From an uncultured Anaeromyxobacter sp. (GTDB lineage: Bacteria; Myxococcota; Myxococcia; Myxococcales; Anaeromyxobacteraceae), in assembly GCA_903904005.1 (NCBI GenBank), contig CAIVAR010000168.1, positions 1-64,000 of the forward strand: a stretch of DNA of 64,000 nt. The letters run 5' to 3'. The notes below the pieces were generated by a model. That model was given only the letters and a program-made list of their open reading frames with translations. It was not told the origin of the DNA and made no database searches. Shown piece by piece: positions 30,119 through 39,213 of the stretch; the stretch's first letter is position 1, and the number at the start of each line of letters is the position of its first letter. The position numbers and the translations under genes are program-made.

Positions 30119-30837
30119 ACCCGGCCTCCGCCACCCCCGCGCTCCGCATCCGGGACCTGAACGCCTTCTACGGCGAGTCGCACGTCCTCCATGGCGTGAA
30201 CCTCGAGGTCGCCGAGGGGGAGGTGGTGACGCTCCTCGGCCGCAACGGGTCCGGGCGCACCTCCACGCTCAAGTCGATCCTCGGGCTGGTGGGGCGGCGC
30301 ACCGGATCCATCCAGGTCGGCGGCAAGGAGACGGTGGGCATGGCGCCCCACCGCATCGCCCGGCTCGGCATCGGCATCGGCTATTGCCCCGAGGAGCGCG
30401 GCATCTTCGCCAGCCTCTCCACCGAGGAGAACCTGCTGCTGCTCCCGCGCATCGGCGCCACCGGGATGCCCGAGTCCGAGATCTACGCGATGTTCCCCAA
30501 CCTGGAGGAGCGCCGGAAGAGCCAGGGCACGCGCCTCTCCGGCGGCGAGCAGCAGATGCTCGCCATGGCCCGCATCCTCCGCGCCGGCGCCCGGCTGCTC
30601 CTCCTCGACGAGATCACCGAGGGGCTCGCCCCGGTCATCGTCCAGGGGCTCGGGCGGGTGGTGCGCCAGCTCAAGGAGCGGGGCTACACCATCGTCCTCG
30701 TGGAGCAGAACTTCCGGTTCGCCGCGCCGCTCGCCGACCGCCACTTCCTGCTCGAGCACGGGAAGGTCGTCGACGTGATCGAGGCGGCGCAGCTGGCCGG
30801 TAGAATGGATTCGTTGCAGGAGTTCCTGGGTGTGTAG
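30115..30837 (+). CDS. livF: HAAT/branched-chain amino acid ABC transporter ATPase LivF, Arg in Walker A
   Basis: 240 residues. The P-loop reads GRNGSGRTST, so the invariant Walker A lysine is arginine. Other motifs are good: signature LSGGEQQMLAMARIL, Walker B LLLLDEITEGL (Ile where Pro is usual) and VEQN at the H-loop as in other LivF proteins. The codon is CGC, two changes from a lysine codon. A Lys-to-Arg change usually weakens ATP hydrolysis, so this half of the ATPase dimer may be regulatory. Start by GTGA overlap with livG. Confidence 0.88.
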   Translation: MNPASATPALRIRDLNAFYGESHVLHGVNLEVAEGEVVTLLGRNGSGRTSTLKSILGLVGRRTGSIQVGGKETVGMAPHRIARLGIGIGYCPEERGIFASLSTEENLLLLPRIGATGMPESEIYAMFPNLEERRKSQGTRLSGGEQQMLAMARILRAGARLLLLDEITEGLAPVIVQGLGRVVRQLKERGYTIVLVEQNFRFAAPLADRHFLLEHGKVVDVIEAAQLAGRMDSLQEFLGV

Positions 30838-30867
30838 TCCGTCCGTGAACCTCGGAGGAGAGACCAC

Positions 30868-32076
30868 ATGAAGATCCGCCTCGCATTCGCCGCAGCCCTC
30901 TTGCTGGCCGCCGGAACGGCCCTGGCCGCCGATCCCAAGGTCAGCGACGACGTCGTGAAGATCGGCGTCCTCACCGACATGACCGGTTACTACTCCGACC
31001 TCTCCGGCGCCGGGTCGCTGGAGGCCGCCAGGATGGCCGCCGAGGACTTCGGCGGGAAGGTGCTCGGCAAGCCCATCGTGGTCATCGGCGCCGACCACCA
31101 GCTCAAGGCCGACGTGGCCTCCACCGTGGCCCGCAAGTGGTTCGACGAGGAGAAGGTGGACGCCATCGTCGACCTGGTCTCCTCGTCCACGGCGCTGGCC
31201 GTCATGCCGGTGGCCGCCGAGAAGAAGCGCATCACGCTGCTCTCCGGCCCGGGCACCACCGCCATCACCGGCGACAAGTGCACGCCGTACAACTTCCACT
31301 GGACGTACAACAACTGGGCGCTCGCCAACGGCACCGGCCGCGAGGTGGTGAAGCAGGGTGGGACCACCTGGTACTTCCTCACCGCCGACTACGTCTTCGG
31401 CAAGTCGCTCGAGGAGGACACCGCCAACGTGGTGAAGGCCGCCGGCGGCAAGGTCCTCGGCGCCTCGCGCCACCCGTCGCCCGGCACCACCGACTTCTCC
31501 TCCTTCCTGCTCCAGGCCCAGGCCTCGGGCGCCAAGATCATCGGCCTCGCCAACGCCGGCGCCGACACCATCAACGCCATCAAGCAGGCCAACGAGTTCG
31601 GCATCACCAAGAAGCAGAACCTGGCCGGCCTGCTCGTGTTCATCTCCGACATCAACAGCCTCGGGCTGCCCACCGCCAAGGGCATGTACCTCACCACCGC
31701 CTTCTACTGGGATCGCGACGACGCTTCCCGGAAGTGGTCGAAGCGCTTCTTCGACAAGATGAAGAAGATGCCCACCATGGTGCAGGCCGGCGTCTACTCG
31801 GCGGTCACCCACTACCTCAAGGCCATCCAGGCCTCCGGCACCGACGCCCCCGACGCCGTGGCCGCCAAGATGCGCGAGACGCCGGTGAACGACTTCTTCG
31901 CGACCAACGGCAGGATCGGCCCGGACGGTCTGCACCGGCACGACATGTACCTCGTCCAGGTGAAGGATCCCTCGGAGTCGAAGTACCCCTGGGACTACTA
32001 CAAGATCGCCAAGGTGATCCCGGCGGCCGAGGCCTTCCCCCCGGTCTCCGACAAGTGCCCGCTCGTGAAGAAGTAG
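30868..32076 (+). CDS. livK: ABC transporter substrate-binding protein (LivJ/LivK type)
   Basis: 402 residues from an ATG with GGAGGAGA upstream. A signal peptide (AFAAALLLAAGTALA) is followed by a type I periplasmic binding fold: VVKIGVLTDMTGYYSDLSG, then VDLVSSSTALAVMPVA and FLTADYVFGKSLEEDT. It captures the transporter's ligand in the periplasm. The ligand cannot be read from sequence; this family takes amino acids, amides, urea and aromatic acids. It lies between the ATPase and permease genes of one transporter. Confidence 0.9.
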   Translation: MKIRLAFAAALLLAAGTALAADPKVSDDVVKIGVLTDMTGYYSDLSGAGSLEAARMAAEDFGGKVLGKPIVVIGADHQLKADVASTVARKWFDEEKVDAIVDLVSSSTALAVMPVAAEKKRITLLSGPGTTAITGDKCTPYNFHWTYNNWALANGTGREVVKQGGTTWYFLTADYVFGKSLEEDTANVVKAAGGKVLGASRHPSPGTTDFSSFLLQAQASGAKIIGLANAGADTINAIKQANEFGITKKQNLAGLLVFISDINSLGLPTAKGMYLTTAFYWDRDDASRKWSKRFFDKMKKMPTMVQAGVYSAVTHYLKAIQASGTDAPDAVAAKMRETPVNDFFATNGRIGPDGLHRHDMYLVQVKDPSESKYPWDYYKIAKVIPAAEAFPPVSDKCPLVKK

Positions 32077-32083
32077 ACCGGGG

Positions 32084-32950
32084 ATGATCCAGGCGCTCTC
32101 CGGCCAGCTGCTGCTGGGCCTCATCAACGGCTCGTTCTACGCGCTGCTCTCCCTCGGGCTGGCCATCATCTTCGGCCTGCTCGACGTGGTGAACTTCGCG
32201 CACGGCGCGCAGTACATGCTGGGAGCCTTCCTGGCGTGGATGGGGCTCTCGTACCTCGGCATCGGCTACTGGTGGGCGCTTCTCCTCTCGCCGCTCGTGG
32301 TCGGGGCGACCGGGCTCGTCATCGAACGGGTCTTCCTCCGGCGGCTCCAGGGGCTCGACAACCTCTACGGCCTCCTGCTCACCTTCGGCCTGGCGCTGAT
32401 CATCGAGGGGCTCTTCCACCACGCCTTCGGCAACTCGGGCAGCCCGTATCCGGTGCCCGAGCTGCTGCGGGGCGGGTTCGACCTGGGATTCATGTACCTG
32501 CCCAAGTACCGGGCCTGGGTGGTGGTGGTGTCGCTGGCGGTCTCGCTCGGCTCCTGGTTCGTCATCGAGAAGACCCGCCTGGGCGCCTACCTGCGGGCCG
32601 GCACCGAAAATCCAAAGTTGCTGCAGGCCTTCGGCGTGAACGTGCCCGTCATGTTCATGCTGACCTACGGCTTCGGCGTGGCGCTGGCGGCCTTCGCCGG
32701 CGTCATGGCCGCGCCCATCTACCAGGTGACGCCGATGATGGGCTCGTCGCTCATCATGGTGGTCTTCGCGGTGGTGGTCATCGGCGGCATGGGATCGATC
32801 CTCGGCTCGATCGTCACCGGGATCGGCGTGGGACTCGTCGAGGGGCTCACCAAGTTCATCTGGCCAGAGGCCGCCAGCGTGGTGGTCTTCTTGCTCATGG
32901 CCATCGTGCTGCTCGTCCGCCCGGCCGGCCTCTTCGGGAGGCAGAAGTGA
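32084..32950 (+). CDS. livH: ABC transporter permease LivH
   Basis: 288 residues, about eight hydrophobic helices. LLLGLINGSFYALLSLGLAIIFGLLDVVNFAHG at the start is the LivH hallmark, and IGGMGSILGSIVTGIGVGLVEG lies near the end. It is one half of the membrane channel. It follows the binding protein by seven bases and overlaps livM by four (GTGA). Confidence 0.93.
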   Translation: MIQALSGQLLLGLINGSFYALLSLGLAIIFGLLDVVNFAHGAQYMLGAFLAWMGLSYLGIGYWWALLLSPLVVGATGLVIERVFLRRLQGLDNLYGLLLTFGLALIIEGLFHHAFGNSGSPYPVPELLRGGFDLGFMYLPKYRAWVVVVSLAVSLGSWFVIEKTRLGAYLRAGTENPKLLQAFGVNVPVMFMLTYGFGVALAAFAGVMAAPIYQVTPMMGSSLIMVVFAVVVIGGMGSILGSIVTGIGVGLVEGLTKFIWPEAASVVVFLLMAIVLLVRPAGLFGRQK

Positions 32951-33894
32951 CCGGCAGGGCACGCCGGGTCTGGTCCGGCCAGGCGATCTTCGTCGCCTGG
33001 GCCACCGTCGTGGCCGTGGGCATCGTGGCCCCGTTCGTGGTCTACCCGGTCTTCGCCATGAACGTCCTGGTGATGGCGCTCTTCGCGAGCGCCTTCAACC
33101 TGCTCCTGGGCTACTCCGGGCTGCTCTCCTTCGGCCACGCCGCCTTCCTCGGCTCGGCCGCCTACGTCACCGGCTGGGCCGCCAAGTCCTGGCACCTGCC
33201 GGTCCTCGTCTCGATGGGCGCCGGCGTGGCGGTGGCCACGGTCCTGGGGCTCCTGTTCGGGGTGCTGGCCCTGCGCCGGTCGGGCATCTACTTCGCCATG
33301 ATCACGCTGGGGCTCGCCCAGGTGGTCTACTTCCTCGTCGTCCAGATGCCCTGGACCGGGGGTGAGGACGGCCTCCAGGGCATCCCGCGCGGGACGTTCC
33401 TGGGCATCGACCTCGGCAACTCCTTCGCGATGTACTACTTCACCTACGCGGTCTTCCTGGCCGCCTTCTGGCTCATCCAGCGCACCATCCACTCGCCCTT
33501 CGGGCAGGTGCTGCGGGCCATCCGCGAGAACGAGCCGCGCGCCATCTCGCTCGGCTACGACGTGCAGCGCTACAAGTTGCTCGCCTTCGTCATCTCGGCG
33601 TCGCTGGCCGGCCTGGCCGGGTCGCTCAAGGCCGTGGCGCTCCAGTTCGCGACGCTCGGCGACGTGGCCTGGCAGCGCAGCGGGGAGGTGGTCCTCATGA
33701 CCCTCCTCGGCGGCATGGGCACGGTCCTCGGCCCCTCGGTGGGGGCGCTGCTCGTGGTCACGATGGAGAACTACCTGTCCAGCCTGGGCTCCTGGGTCAC
33801 CGTCATCACCGGCACGGTCTTCGTGGTGATGGTCATGGCCTTCCGGCGCGGGCTGGTGGGCGAGATCAAGGCGCTCTTCGCGCGAAGGTCCTGA
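32947..33894 (+). CDS. livM: ABC transporter permease LivM
   Basis: 315 residues. Family segments are FNLLLGYSGLLSFGHAAFLG, RRSGIYFAMITLGLAQ and RAIRENEPRAISLGYDVQRYK, the coupling region facing the ATPases. It is the second membrane half of the Liv-type importer. The GTG start comes from the overlap with livH. The 3-hydroxybutyrate dehydrogenase gene follows after 18 bases, suggesting one transcript. Confidence 0.92.
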   Translation: MTGRARRVWSGQAIFVAWATVVAVGIVAPFVVYPVFAMNVLVMALFASAFNLLLGYSGLLSFGHAAFLGSAAYVTGWAAKSWHLPVLVSMGAGVAVATVLGLLFGVLALRRSGIYFAMITLGLAQVVYFLVVQMPWTGGEDGLQGIPRGTFLGIDLGNSFAMYYFTYAVFLAAFWLIQRTIHSPFGQVLRAIRENEPRAISLGYDVQRYKLLAFVISASLAGLAGSLKAVALQFATLGDVAWQRSGEVVLMTLLGGMGTVLGPSVGALLVVTMENYLSSLGSWVTVITGTVFVVMVMAFRRGLVGEIKALFARRS

Positions 33895-33912
33895 TCCCCA
33901 GGGAGGTGCCGG

Positions 33913-34689
33913 ATGGCGGCGAGGTTCGACGGAAAGGTGGCGTTCGTCACCGGTGGCGCAGGCGGGATCGGGTTCCGCATCGCCGAGTTGCTCGCGGCGG
34001 AGGGGGCCCGCGTGGCGGTGGCCGACCTCGATCTCGCGGCGGCCCGGGCCGCCGCAGGGCGGATCGGGCGCGGGGCCATCGGGGTGGCGGCCGACGTCGG
34101 GCAGGAGGCCGCCGTGGACGCGGCCATCGACGCCACGCTCGAGGCCCACGGGCGGCTCGACATCCTCGTGAACAACGCCGGGCTCCAGCACGTGTCGGCC
34201 ATCGAGGACTTCCCGGCCGCCAAGTTCGAGCTGCTCGTCCGGGTGATGCTCTTCGGGCCGTTCTACGCCATCAAGAAGGCCTTCCCGGTCATGAAGCGGC
34301 AGGGCGGGGGGCGCATCCTCAACGTGGCCTCCATCAACGGGCTCGTCGGCTTCGCCGGGAAGGCGGCCTACAACAGCGCCAAGCACGGCGTCATCGGCCT
34401 CACCAAGGTGACCGCGCTCGAGGGGGCGGCCCACGGGATCACGGTGAACGCGCTGGCGCCGGGCTACGTCGACACGCCGCTCGTCCGAAACCAGCTCGCC
34501 GACCTGGCCCGCACGCGCGGCGTCCCGCTCGAGAAGGTGCTCGAGGAGGTCATCTACCCGCTCGTCCCCATGCGCCGCCTCCTGCAGGTCGACGAGGTGG
34601 TGGGATACGCCCTGTTCCTCGTCTCCGAGGCCGCCGCCGGGATCACCGGCTCGGTGGCGGTGATGGACGGCGGTTACACCGCACAGTGA
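33913..34689 (+). CDS. bdhA: D-3-hydroxybutyrate dehydrogenase (SDR)
   Basis: 258 residues. NAD loop TGGAGGIG, NNAG, catalytic Ser in NVASING and Tyr/Lys in YNSAKHG. NNAGLQHVSAIEDFP and the C-terminal GSVAVMDGGYTAQ are close to bacterial 3-hydroxybutyrate dehydrogenases, which interconvert D-3-hydroxybutyrate and acetoacetate. Acetoacetate is also the product of the Kce enzyme elsewhere in this window. It is placed after the Liv transporter and coupled to the next gene (GTGA). Another beta-hydroxy acid as substrate is possible. Confidence 0.85.
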   Translation: MAARFDGKVAFVTGGAGGIGFRIAELLAAEGARVAVADLDLAAARAAAGRIGRGAIGVAADVGQEAAVDAAIDATLEAHGRLDILVNNAGLQHVSAIEDFPAAKFELLVRVMLFGPFYAIKKAFPVMKRQGGGRILNVASINGLVGFAGKAAYNSAKHGVIGLTKVTALEGAAHGITVNALAPGYVDTPLVRNQLADLARTRGVPLEKVLEEVIYPLVPMRRLLQVDEVVGYALFLVSEAAAGITGSVAVMDGGYTAQ

Positions 34690-35873
34690 CCGCCCCGCGC
34701 CTCGGCGACCGGACGCTCTTCCCGCTCCTCGAGGCGCGGGCCTACCTGAACCACGCCGGCGTCTCCCCGCCCTCGGATCCGGTCCGGCGCGCGGTGGCCG
34801 GGGCGATCGACGACGTGGCCCGCCTCGGCGGTGCCGCGGTGGGGGTTGCCCTGGAGCGGCGGGCGGTCCTGCGGGCGCTCGTCGCGGCGCTCATCGGCGG
34901 TGCCGCGGCCGACGTGGCGCTCACCGCCAGCACCACCGCCGGCATCCAGGCCGTGGCCCTCGACTTCCCCTGGCGCGGCGGGGACCGGGTTCTCCTCCTC
35001 GAAGGCGAGTTCCCGGCCAACGTGACCCCCTGGCAGCAGGCGGCGGCGGCCTTCGGGCTCGAGGTGGTGTTCGTCCCGGTGGCCGCCTTCCTGCGCTCCG
35101 AGGAGGAGGGGCTCGCCGCGCTCGACGCCGAGCTCCGGCGCGGGGTGAGGCTCGTCGCGGTGAGCGCCGTGCAATTCCGCAGCGGCCTGGCCATGCCGCT
35201 CGGGGCCATGGCCGCCCGCTGTGCCGGCGCCGGCGCCGAGATCTTCGTCGACGCCGTCCAGGCAGCGGGCGCCGTCCCGCTCGATGTCCGGGGCATCGAC
35301 TACCTGGCGGCCGGGGGGCACAAGTGGCTCATGGGACCGTCGGGGACGGGTTTCCTCTGGGTGCGCCCGGAGCGGGCACGCGCGCTGGTTCCCCGCACGG
35401 CCGGCTGGCTCTCGCACGAGGATCCGGTCCGGTTCCTGGTCGATGGGCCGGGGCTCCTCCGTCACGACCGCCCCATCCAGCGGGGCGCCGGCATGGTGGA
35501 GGGCGGGGGACTTCCCGATGCGCTGCTCGCCGGCCTCTCCGCGTCCCTCGAGGCGATCCTCTCGCTCGGCGTGCCCGCCATCGCCGCGCACGTGGGCGGC
35601 TACCTCGACCGGCTCGAGCCGGAGCTCGAGGAGCGCGGGTTCCGGAGCCTTCGCGTTCGCCATGCGGCCGGGCGCTCGGGGATCCTCTCGGTGGAGCCGC
35701 CGCCCGGCCGGTCGGCCGCCGCGCTGGCCCGCGGGCTCCGCGGGCGGGGCGTCTCGTGCGCGACACCCGACGGGGCGCTGCGGTTCGCCCCCCACTGGCC
35801 GAACAACCCGGGGGAGATCCCGGAGGTGCTCCGGGCGGTCGACGGGGCGCTCGCGGCGCCCGGTCCGCGCTGA
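34686..35873 (+). CDS. class V aminotransferase-fold PLP enzyme
   Basis: 395 residues. The PLP lysine is in AAGGHKWLMGPSGTGF, with Asp in EIFVDAVQAAG. The N-terminal AYLNHAGVSPPS matches class V proteins related to isopenicillin-N epimerase, kynureninase and cysteine desulfurase. No specific reaction can be assigned; the family covers transamination, desulfuration and racemisation. It is coupled to bdhA by GTGA and ends the Liv operon, so it may process the imported compound (inference). Confidence 0.82.
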   Translation: MTAPRLGDRTLFPLLEARAYLNHAGVSPPSDPVRRAVAGAIDDVARLGGAAVGVALERRAVLRALVAALIGGAAADVALTASTTAGIQAVALDFPWRGGDRVLLLEGEFPANVTPWQQAAAAFGLEVVFVPVAAFLRSEEEGLAALDAELRRGVRLVAVSAVQFRSGLAMPLGAMAARCAGAGAEIFVDAVQAAGAVPLDVRGIDYLAAGGHKWLMGPSGTGFLWVRPERARALVPRTAGWLSHEDPVRFLVDGPGLLRHDRPIQRGAGMVEGGGLPDALLAGLSASLEAILSLGVPAIAAHVGGYLDRLEPELEERGFRSLRVRHAAGRSGILSVEPPPGRSAAALARGLRGRGVSCATPDGALRFAPHWPNNPGEIPEVLRAVDGALAAPGPR

Positions 35874-35884
35874 GGAGGTGCGGC

Positions 35885-36256
35885 TCAGCTCGGGGGCGTG
35901 CGGCTCGGCGTCAGCCAGACCTCGCGCCCGAGCCGGAACATCGCCGCGGGCAGCCCCATCTCGGAAGGGTCGGCGGTGAGGAAGGCGGCCATGGCCATGG
36001 CGGCGTCGTCCCGGCGCGCCCGCTCGTCCACGATGGGGCCGAGTTCGCGCCGGACCTGGAAGACCGCCTCCACGAGCTCCACCACGCTGGGCCGGGAGGG
36101 CAGCGCGGCGCGGATGCGGAAGAGGTACCGATCGATGGGCTCGGCGGTGCCGAAGGCGAAGGTCACCACCGTGTCGATGGCGCTGTCGACCTCGCGGTCG
36201 GTCTGGAGGTGAACGGTCGCCGCGTCGAGCGATACGGATCGGGTGGCGCTCTGCAT
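35885..36256 (-). CDS. conserved-looking hypothetical protein
   Basis: 123 residues, soluble, rich in helix-forming segments (SVVELVEAVFQVRREL, DDAAMAMAAFL), no signal peptide or cysteines. I do not recognise it. It is a single gene converging on the PLP enzyme with an 11-base gap. Codon use resembles the neighbours, so it is probably a real gene. Confidence 0.55.
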   Translation of the reverse strand: MQSATRSVSLDAATVHLQTDREVDSAIDTVVTFAFGTAEPIDRYLFRIRAALPSRPSVVELVEAVFQVRRELGPIVDERARRDDAAMAMAAFLTADPSEMGLPAAMFRLGREVWLTPSRTPPS

Positions 36257-36483
36257 GGCCCATCATTGTTGGATTTCCGTGCGGTCCACCAGTCCCCCCC
36301 GGAGGGGACGGGGAAAGCGGCGACCTGCCCCTACATCGACTCACGGTCAAATGGGGGAGGTTGGGTGTCGTTCACTGTCAGAAAATCTCCTGTCGCACAT
36401 CCTCCCATCCTTCCGGCGGGGGAGGCGACCGGCCGCGACGTCTCCCGGTGACGCGGCGGGGCGATGGGTGGTACGATCCCTGC

Positions 36484-37641
36484 GTGCATGTAGGACTCGT
36501 GCTCACCGGAGGAGGAGCGAGGGCGGCGTACCAGGCAGGGGCGCTTCAGGCGCTCGCCGAGGTGCTCCCCCCGGGTGCCGTCCCTTTCCGGACCCTCTGC
36601 GGGGTCTCCGCGGGCGGGCTCAACGCCGCGTTCCTGGGGGCCTGGCGCGGGGACTTCGAGGATGCGGGGCACCGGCTCCGCGATCTCTGGCTCGAGCTCT
36701 CTCCCGAGCGGGTCTTCCGCACCGACGGCGCCCGCATGATCGGCATCGGCAGCCGCTGGATGCGCGACCTCTCCGCCGGCGGCCTCTTCCAGCGCAGCCG
36801 GATCAACTTCCTCCTCGACGCCACGCCGCTGCGCGACTTCCTGCACGAGCGGCTCCCGCTCGCCGACCTGCGGCGGAACATCGCCTCCGGCGCCATCCGG
36901 GGCTTCGCGGTCACCGCGACCAGCTACGCGACCAACGCGGCCGTCACCTTCTTCGAGGGTGCGCCCGACATCCAGCCCTGGGTCCGGGCCACGCGGGTGG
37001 GGGTCCGCACCCAGATCCGGCTCGATCACATCATGGCCTCGGCCTCCATCCCCATCTTCTTCCCTCCGGTACGCATCCAGGGGGCGTGGTACGGCGACGG
37101 GAGCGTCCGCATGACCGCGCCGCTCTCCCCGGCCATCCACATGGGGGCGGAGCGGCTCCTCGTCATCGGGGTCCGGCGCTGGCGCGAGCCGTCCGAGCTT
37201 CAGCCGACCCGGGCGACGGCCCGGCGGGAGGCGCTGCCCCCGTCGCAGATCGCCGGCACGCTCCTCAACGCGGTCTTCCTCGAGACCATCGAGGCCGACG
37301 TGGAGCGGCTCGAGGCCGTGAACCGGATGGTCGACGCCATCCCCCCGGACCGGCGGGAGGGGCTGAAGGACATCCCCACCCTGGTCTTGCGCCCGTCCCG
37401 TGATCTCGGCCAGCTGGCCGGCGACCAGTACCGGCGCTTCCCGCGCTTCCTCCGCTACCTGCTCTCCGGGATCGGGGCGCATGGCGAGAGCGGCTCCGAC
37501 CTGCTGTCGTACCTGGCCTTCGAGCCGGTCTACGTGGGGCGGCTGCTCGAGCTCGGGTACGAGGACACCCTGGCGCGGCGCGTCGAGCTCCTGGAGTTCT
37601 TCGGCGAGGAGCGTCGCGAGAAGGTCTCGTTGCGGGCTTGA
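36484..37641 (+). CDS. patatin-like phospholipase
   Basis: 385 residues from GTG. The oxyanion loop TGGGARAAYQAG lies at the N-terminus, nucleophile Ser42 in GVSAGGLNAAF, and catalytic Asp205 in YGDGSVR, the patatin dyad. ASASIPIFFPPVRIQG precedes the dyad Asp, as in bacterial patatins. It should cleave acyl chains from phospholipids; it has no secretion signal. It converges on the Mla lipid-transport operon with ten bases between stops. The 227 bases upstream hold no gene and no clear promoter. Confidence 0.9.
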   Translation: MHVGLVLTGGGARAAYQAGALQALAEVLPPGAVPFRTLCGVSAGGLNAAFLGAWRGDFEDAGHRLRDLWLELSPERVFRTDGARMIGIGSRWMRDLSAGGLFQRSRINFLLDATPLRDFLHERLPLADLRRNIASGAIRGFAVTATSYATNAAVTFFEGAPDIQPWVRATRVGVRTQIRLDHIMASASIPIFFPPVRIQGAWYGDGSVRMTAPLSPAIHMGAERLLVIGVRRWREPSELQPTRATARREALPPSQIAGTLLNAVFLETIEADVERLEAVNRMVDAIPPDRREGLKDIPTLVLRPSRDLGQLAGDQYRRFPRFLRYLLSGIGAHGESGSDLLSYLAFEPVYVGRLLELGYEDTLARRVELLEFFGEERREKVSLRA

Positions 37642-37651
37642 TATCCGCGCG

Positions 37652-38254
37652 TCAGGGTTTCGCCGCGGGCAGGGCCCGCACGGCGACCGCCACGTCGTGG
37701 GAGAGTGCGGTGACGAGGGCGCTGGTGGCCGCCACCGCGGGGCCGGGGCCAGTGCCCGACGCCTCCCGCCGCAGGACCACCCGGCCGCGCGCCAGCGCCT
37801 GGGTCCCGTCTCCCGAGAGGACGGCCCAGTTGGCCTCCAGCCGGGCCTCGCCCCGGTTGTTCCAGCCGAGCGCGGAGATGTTCACCACCACCCGGGCGCG
37901 CAGCGGCACCTCGGGGTCCCACGGCTGCGGGAGAACGCGCCAGCCGGGGAGCAGGGAGGAGAGCTCCTGTGAGACCACCCGCGTGACGCCGGCCCCCAGC
38001 GGCTCGGCCCAGCGGTTGAACTCGTCGAGCTCCACCGCGTTGTCGCCCACGAAGGTGACGATCTGGGGCCGGTCCAGGTACTCGGCGACCTTGGTGGGGA
38101 AGACGCCCAGCGTTCCCTCGGGGCCGGTGGAGGGTACGGCCGTGTTGGCCGCCGCGCTCGCCGAGAGGACGAAGAACTTGGACGGGGGCGAGGTCCCGAA
38201 GCATCCCGTGGTGGCGAGCGCGACGGCGACGAGGGTCAGGTGGAAGCGGTGCAT
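37652..38254 (-). CDS. PqiC-like ABC transport auxiliary lipoprotein
   Basis: 200 residues. The signal peptide ends in a lipobox (LATTGC), so it should be lipid-anchored. The body matches the PqiC/ABC_trans_aux family: SKFFVLSAS, TKVAEYLDRPQIVTF, FNRWAEPL, VTRVVSQELSSLLP. Such lipoproteins sit at the outer membrane and work with MCE proteins. The ATG at 38254 is preferred over a GTG at 38266 because GAGG lies six bases before it. It is the last gene of the Mla/MCE operon. Confidence 0.87.
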   Translation of the reverse strand: MHRFHLTLVAVALATTGCFGTSPPSKFFVLSASAAANTAVPSTGPEGTLGVFPTKVAEYLDRPQIVTFVGDNAVELDEFNRWAEPLGAGVTRVVSQELSSLLPGWRVLPQPWDPEVPLRARVVVNISALGWNNRGEARLEANWAVLSGDGTQALARGRVVLRREASGTGPGPAVAATSALVTALSHDVAVAVRALPAAKP

Positions 38255-38262
38255 GGGGGACC

Positions 38263-39213
38263 TCACTTGGGCGCGGAAGGCTTGCCCTCCAGCACGGAGG
38301 AGGGGTTTCGTTCCAGGTATTCGGCGAGCACCCGCACCGCCGCGGCGGCCCGGCTGATCTCGGAGAGGGTGTGGGTGAACTCGCGCTGGGCGCCCGAGGT
38401 CCCGGCCAGGGTCTGCTGGACCTGGGCGAGCCCCCGCTCGGCCGCCTCCAGGGTGCGGTGGAGGTCGGCCACCACGAGCTTGACGTCGGCCTCGCTCACC
38501 TTGCCGCGCAGGTCGGCCACCAGCTTGTCGACGTTGCCGAGCGTCCGCTGGACGTCCTTGCCCGCGGTTCCCACCGTGGCGAGGGCGGTGCGGACCTCGG
38601 GCGACCGGGCCAGGTCGCGGAAGGCGACCAGGGTCTCGTTGAGGGTCTTCGCGATCTGGTCCATGGGGAGTTCGGCGAGCGCGTTGGCGAACTTCTCGAC
38701 CCGTTCGCTCAGCTGCTGGAGCTTGGTGGGGGCGGTGGGGATCTGGGGGTAGGCGGTCGGGATGTCCACCCGGCGGGGAGGGAGCTCGGGACGGAAGTCG
38801 AGGTCGACGTAGAGCTGCCCGGTCACGAGACTCGTGCTCTCGAGCTCGGCCCGCAAGCCCTTCTCGACGAGGAAGGCGGCGGCCCCGTGGGGCCCCTTGG
38901 CCTTCAGCTCCTTCACGATGCCGCCCTCGTCGTGGATCCGGTCGAGGTTCACCTGGTAGGTCACGGCGATGTCGATGCCGGCCCCCTTGTGGACCATGTA
39001 GGCCTCGATGGCGGTGACCTGTCCGAACGGCACGCCGCGGAAGGTCACCGGCGAACCGATCTGCAGCCCGCGCACCGACTCCGGGAAGAAGCTCACCAGC
39101 GTGGAGCTGCTGGTGAAGAACTTTCCGGACACCAGGGACGCGATGGCGAGCAGGAGCAGAAGCGTCCCGCCGATGATGAAGCCGCCGACCACCTTGGGAT
39201 TCGCTCTCATCAT
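38263..39213 (-). CDS. mlaD: MCE-domain lipid transport protein MlaD
   Basis: 316 residues. One N-terminal membrane helix (VGGFIIGGTLLLLLAIASLV) is followed by a single MCE domain (SVRGLQIGSPVTFRGVPFGQVTAI) and a long helical C-terminal tail. MCE proteins form hexamer rings or tubes that carry phospholipids across the periplasm. The start overlaps the mlaF stop (ATGA). Confidence 0.9.
   Translation of the reverse strand: MMRANPKVVGGFIIGGTLLLLLAIASLVSGKFFTSSSTLVSFFPESVRGLQIGSPVTFRGVPFGQVTAIEAYMVHKGAGIDIAVTYQVNLDRIHDEGGIVKELKAKGPHGAAAFLVEKGLRAELESTSLVTGQLYVDLDFRPELPPRRVDIPTAYPQIPTAPTKLQQLSERVEKFANALAELPMDQIAKTLNETLVAFRDLARSPEVRTALATVGTAGKDVQRTLGNVDKLVADLRGKVSEADVKLVVADLHRTLEAAERGLAQVQQTLAGTSGAQREFTHTLSEISRAAAAVRVLAEYLERNPSSVLEGKPSAPK

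Noticed and set aside
25300-30837. A single 1845-codon open frame on the plus strand across the formate dehydrogenase operon.
   Set aside because: Only its last 240 codons (livF) are real. The rest is a stop-poor complement of GC-rich minus-strand genes, with His/Gly/Val-rich shadow composition.
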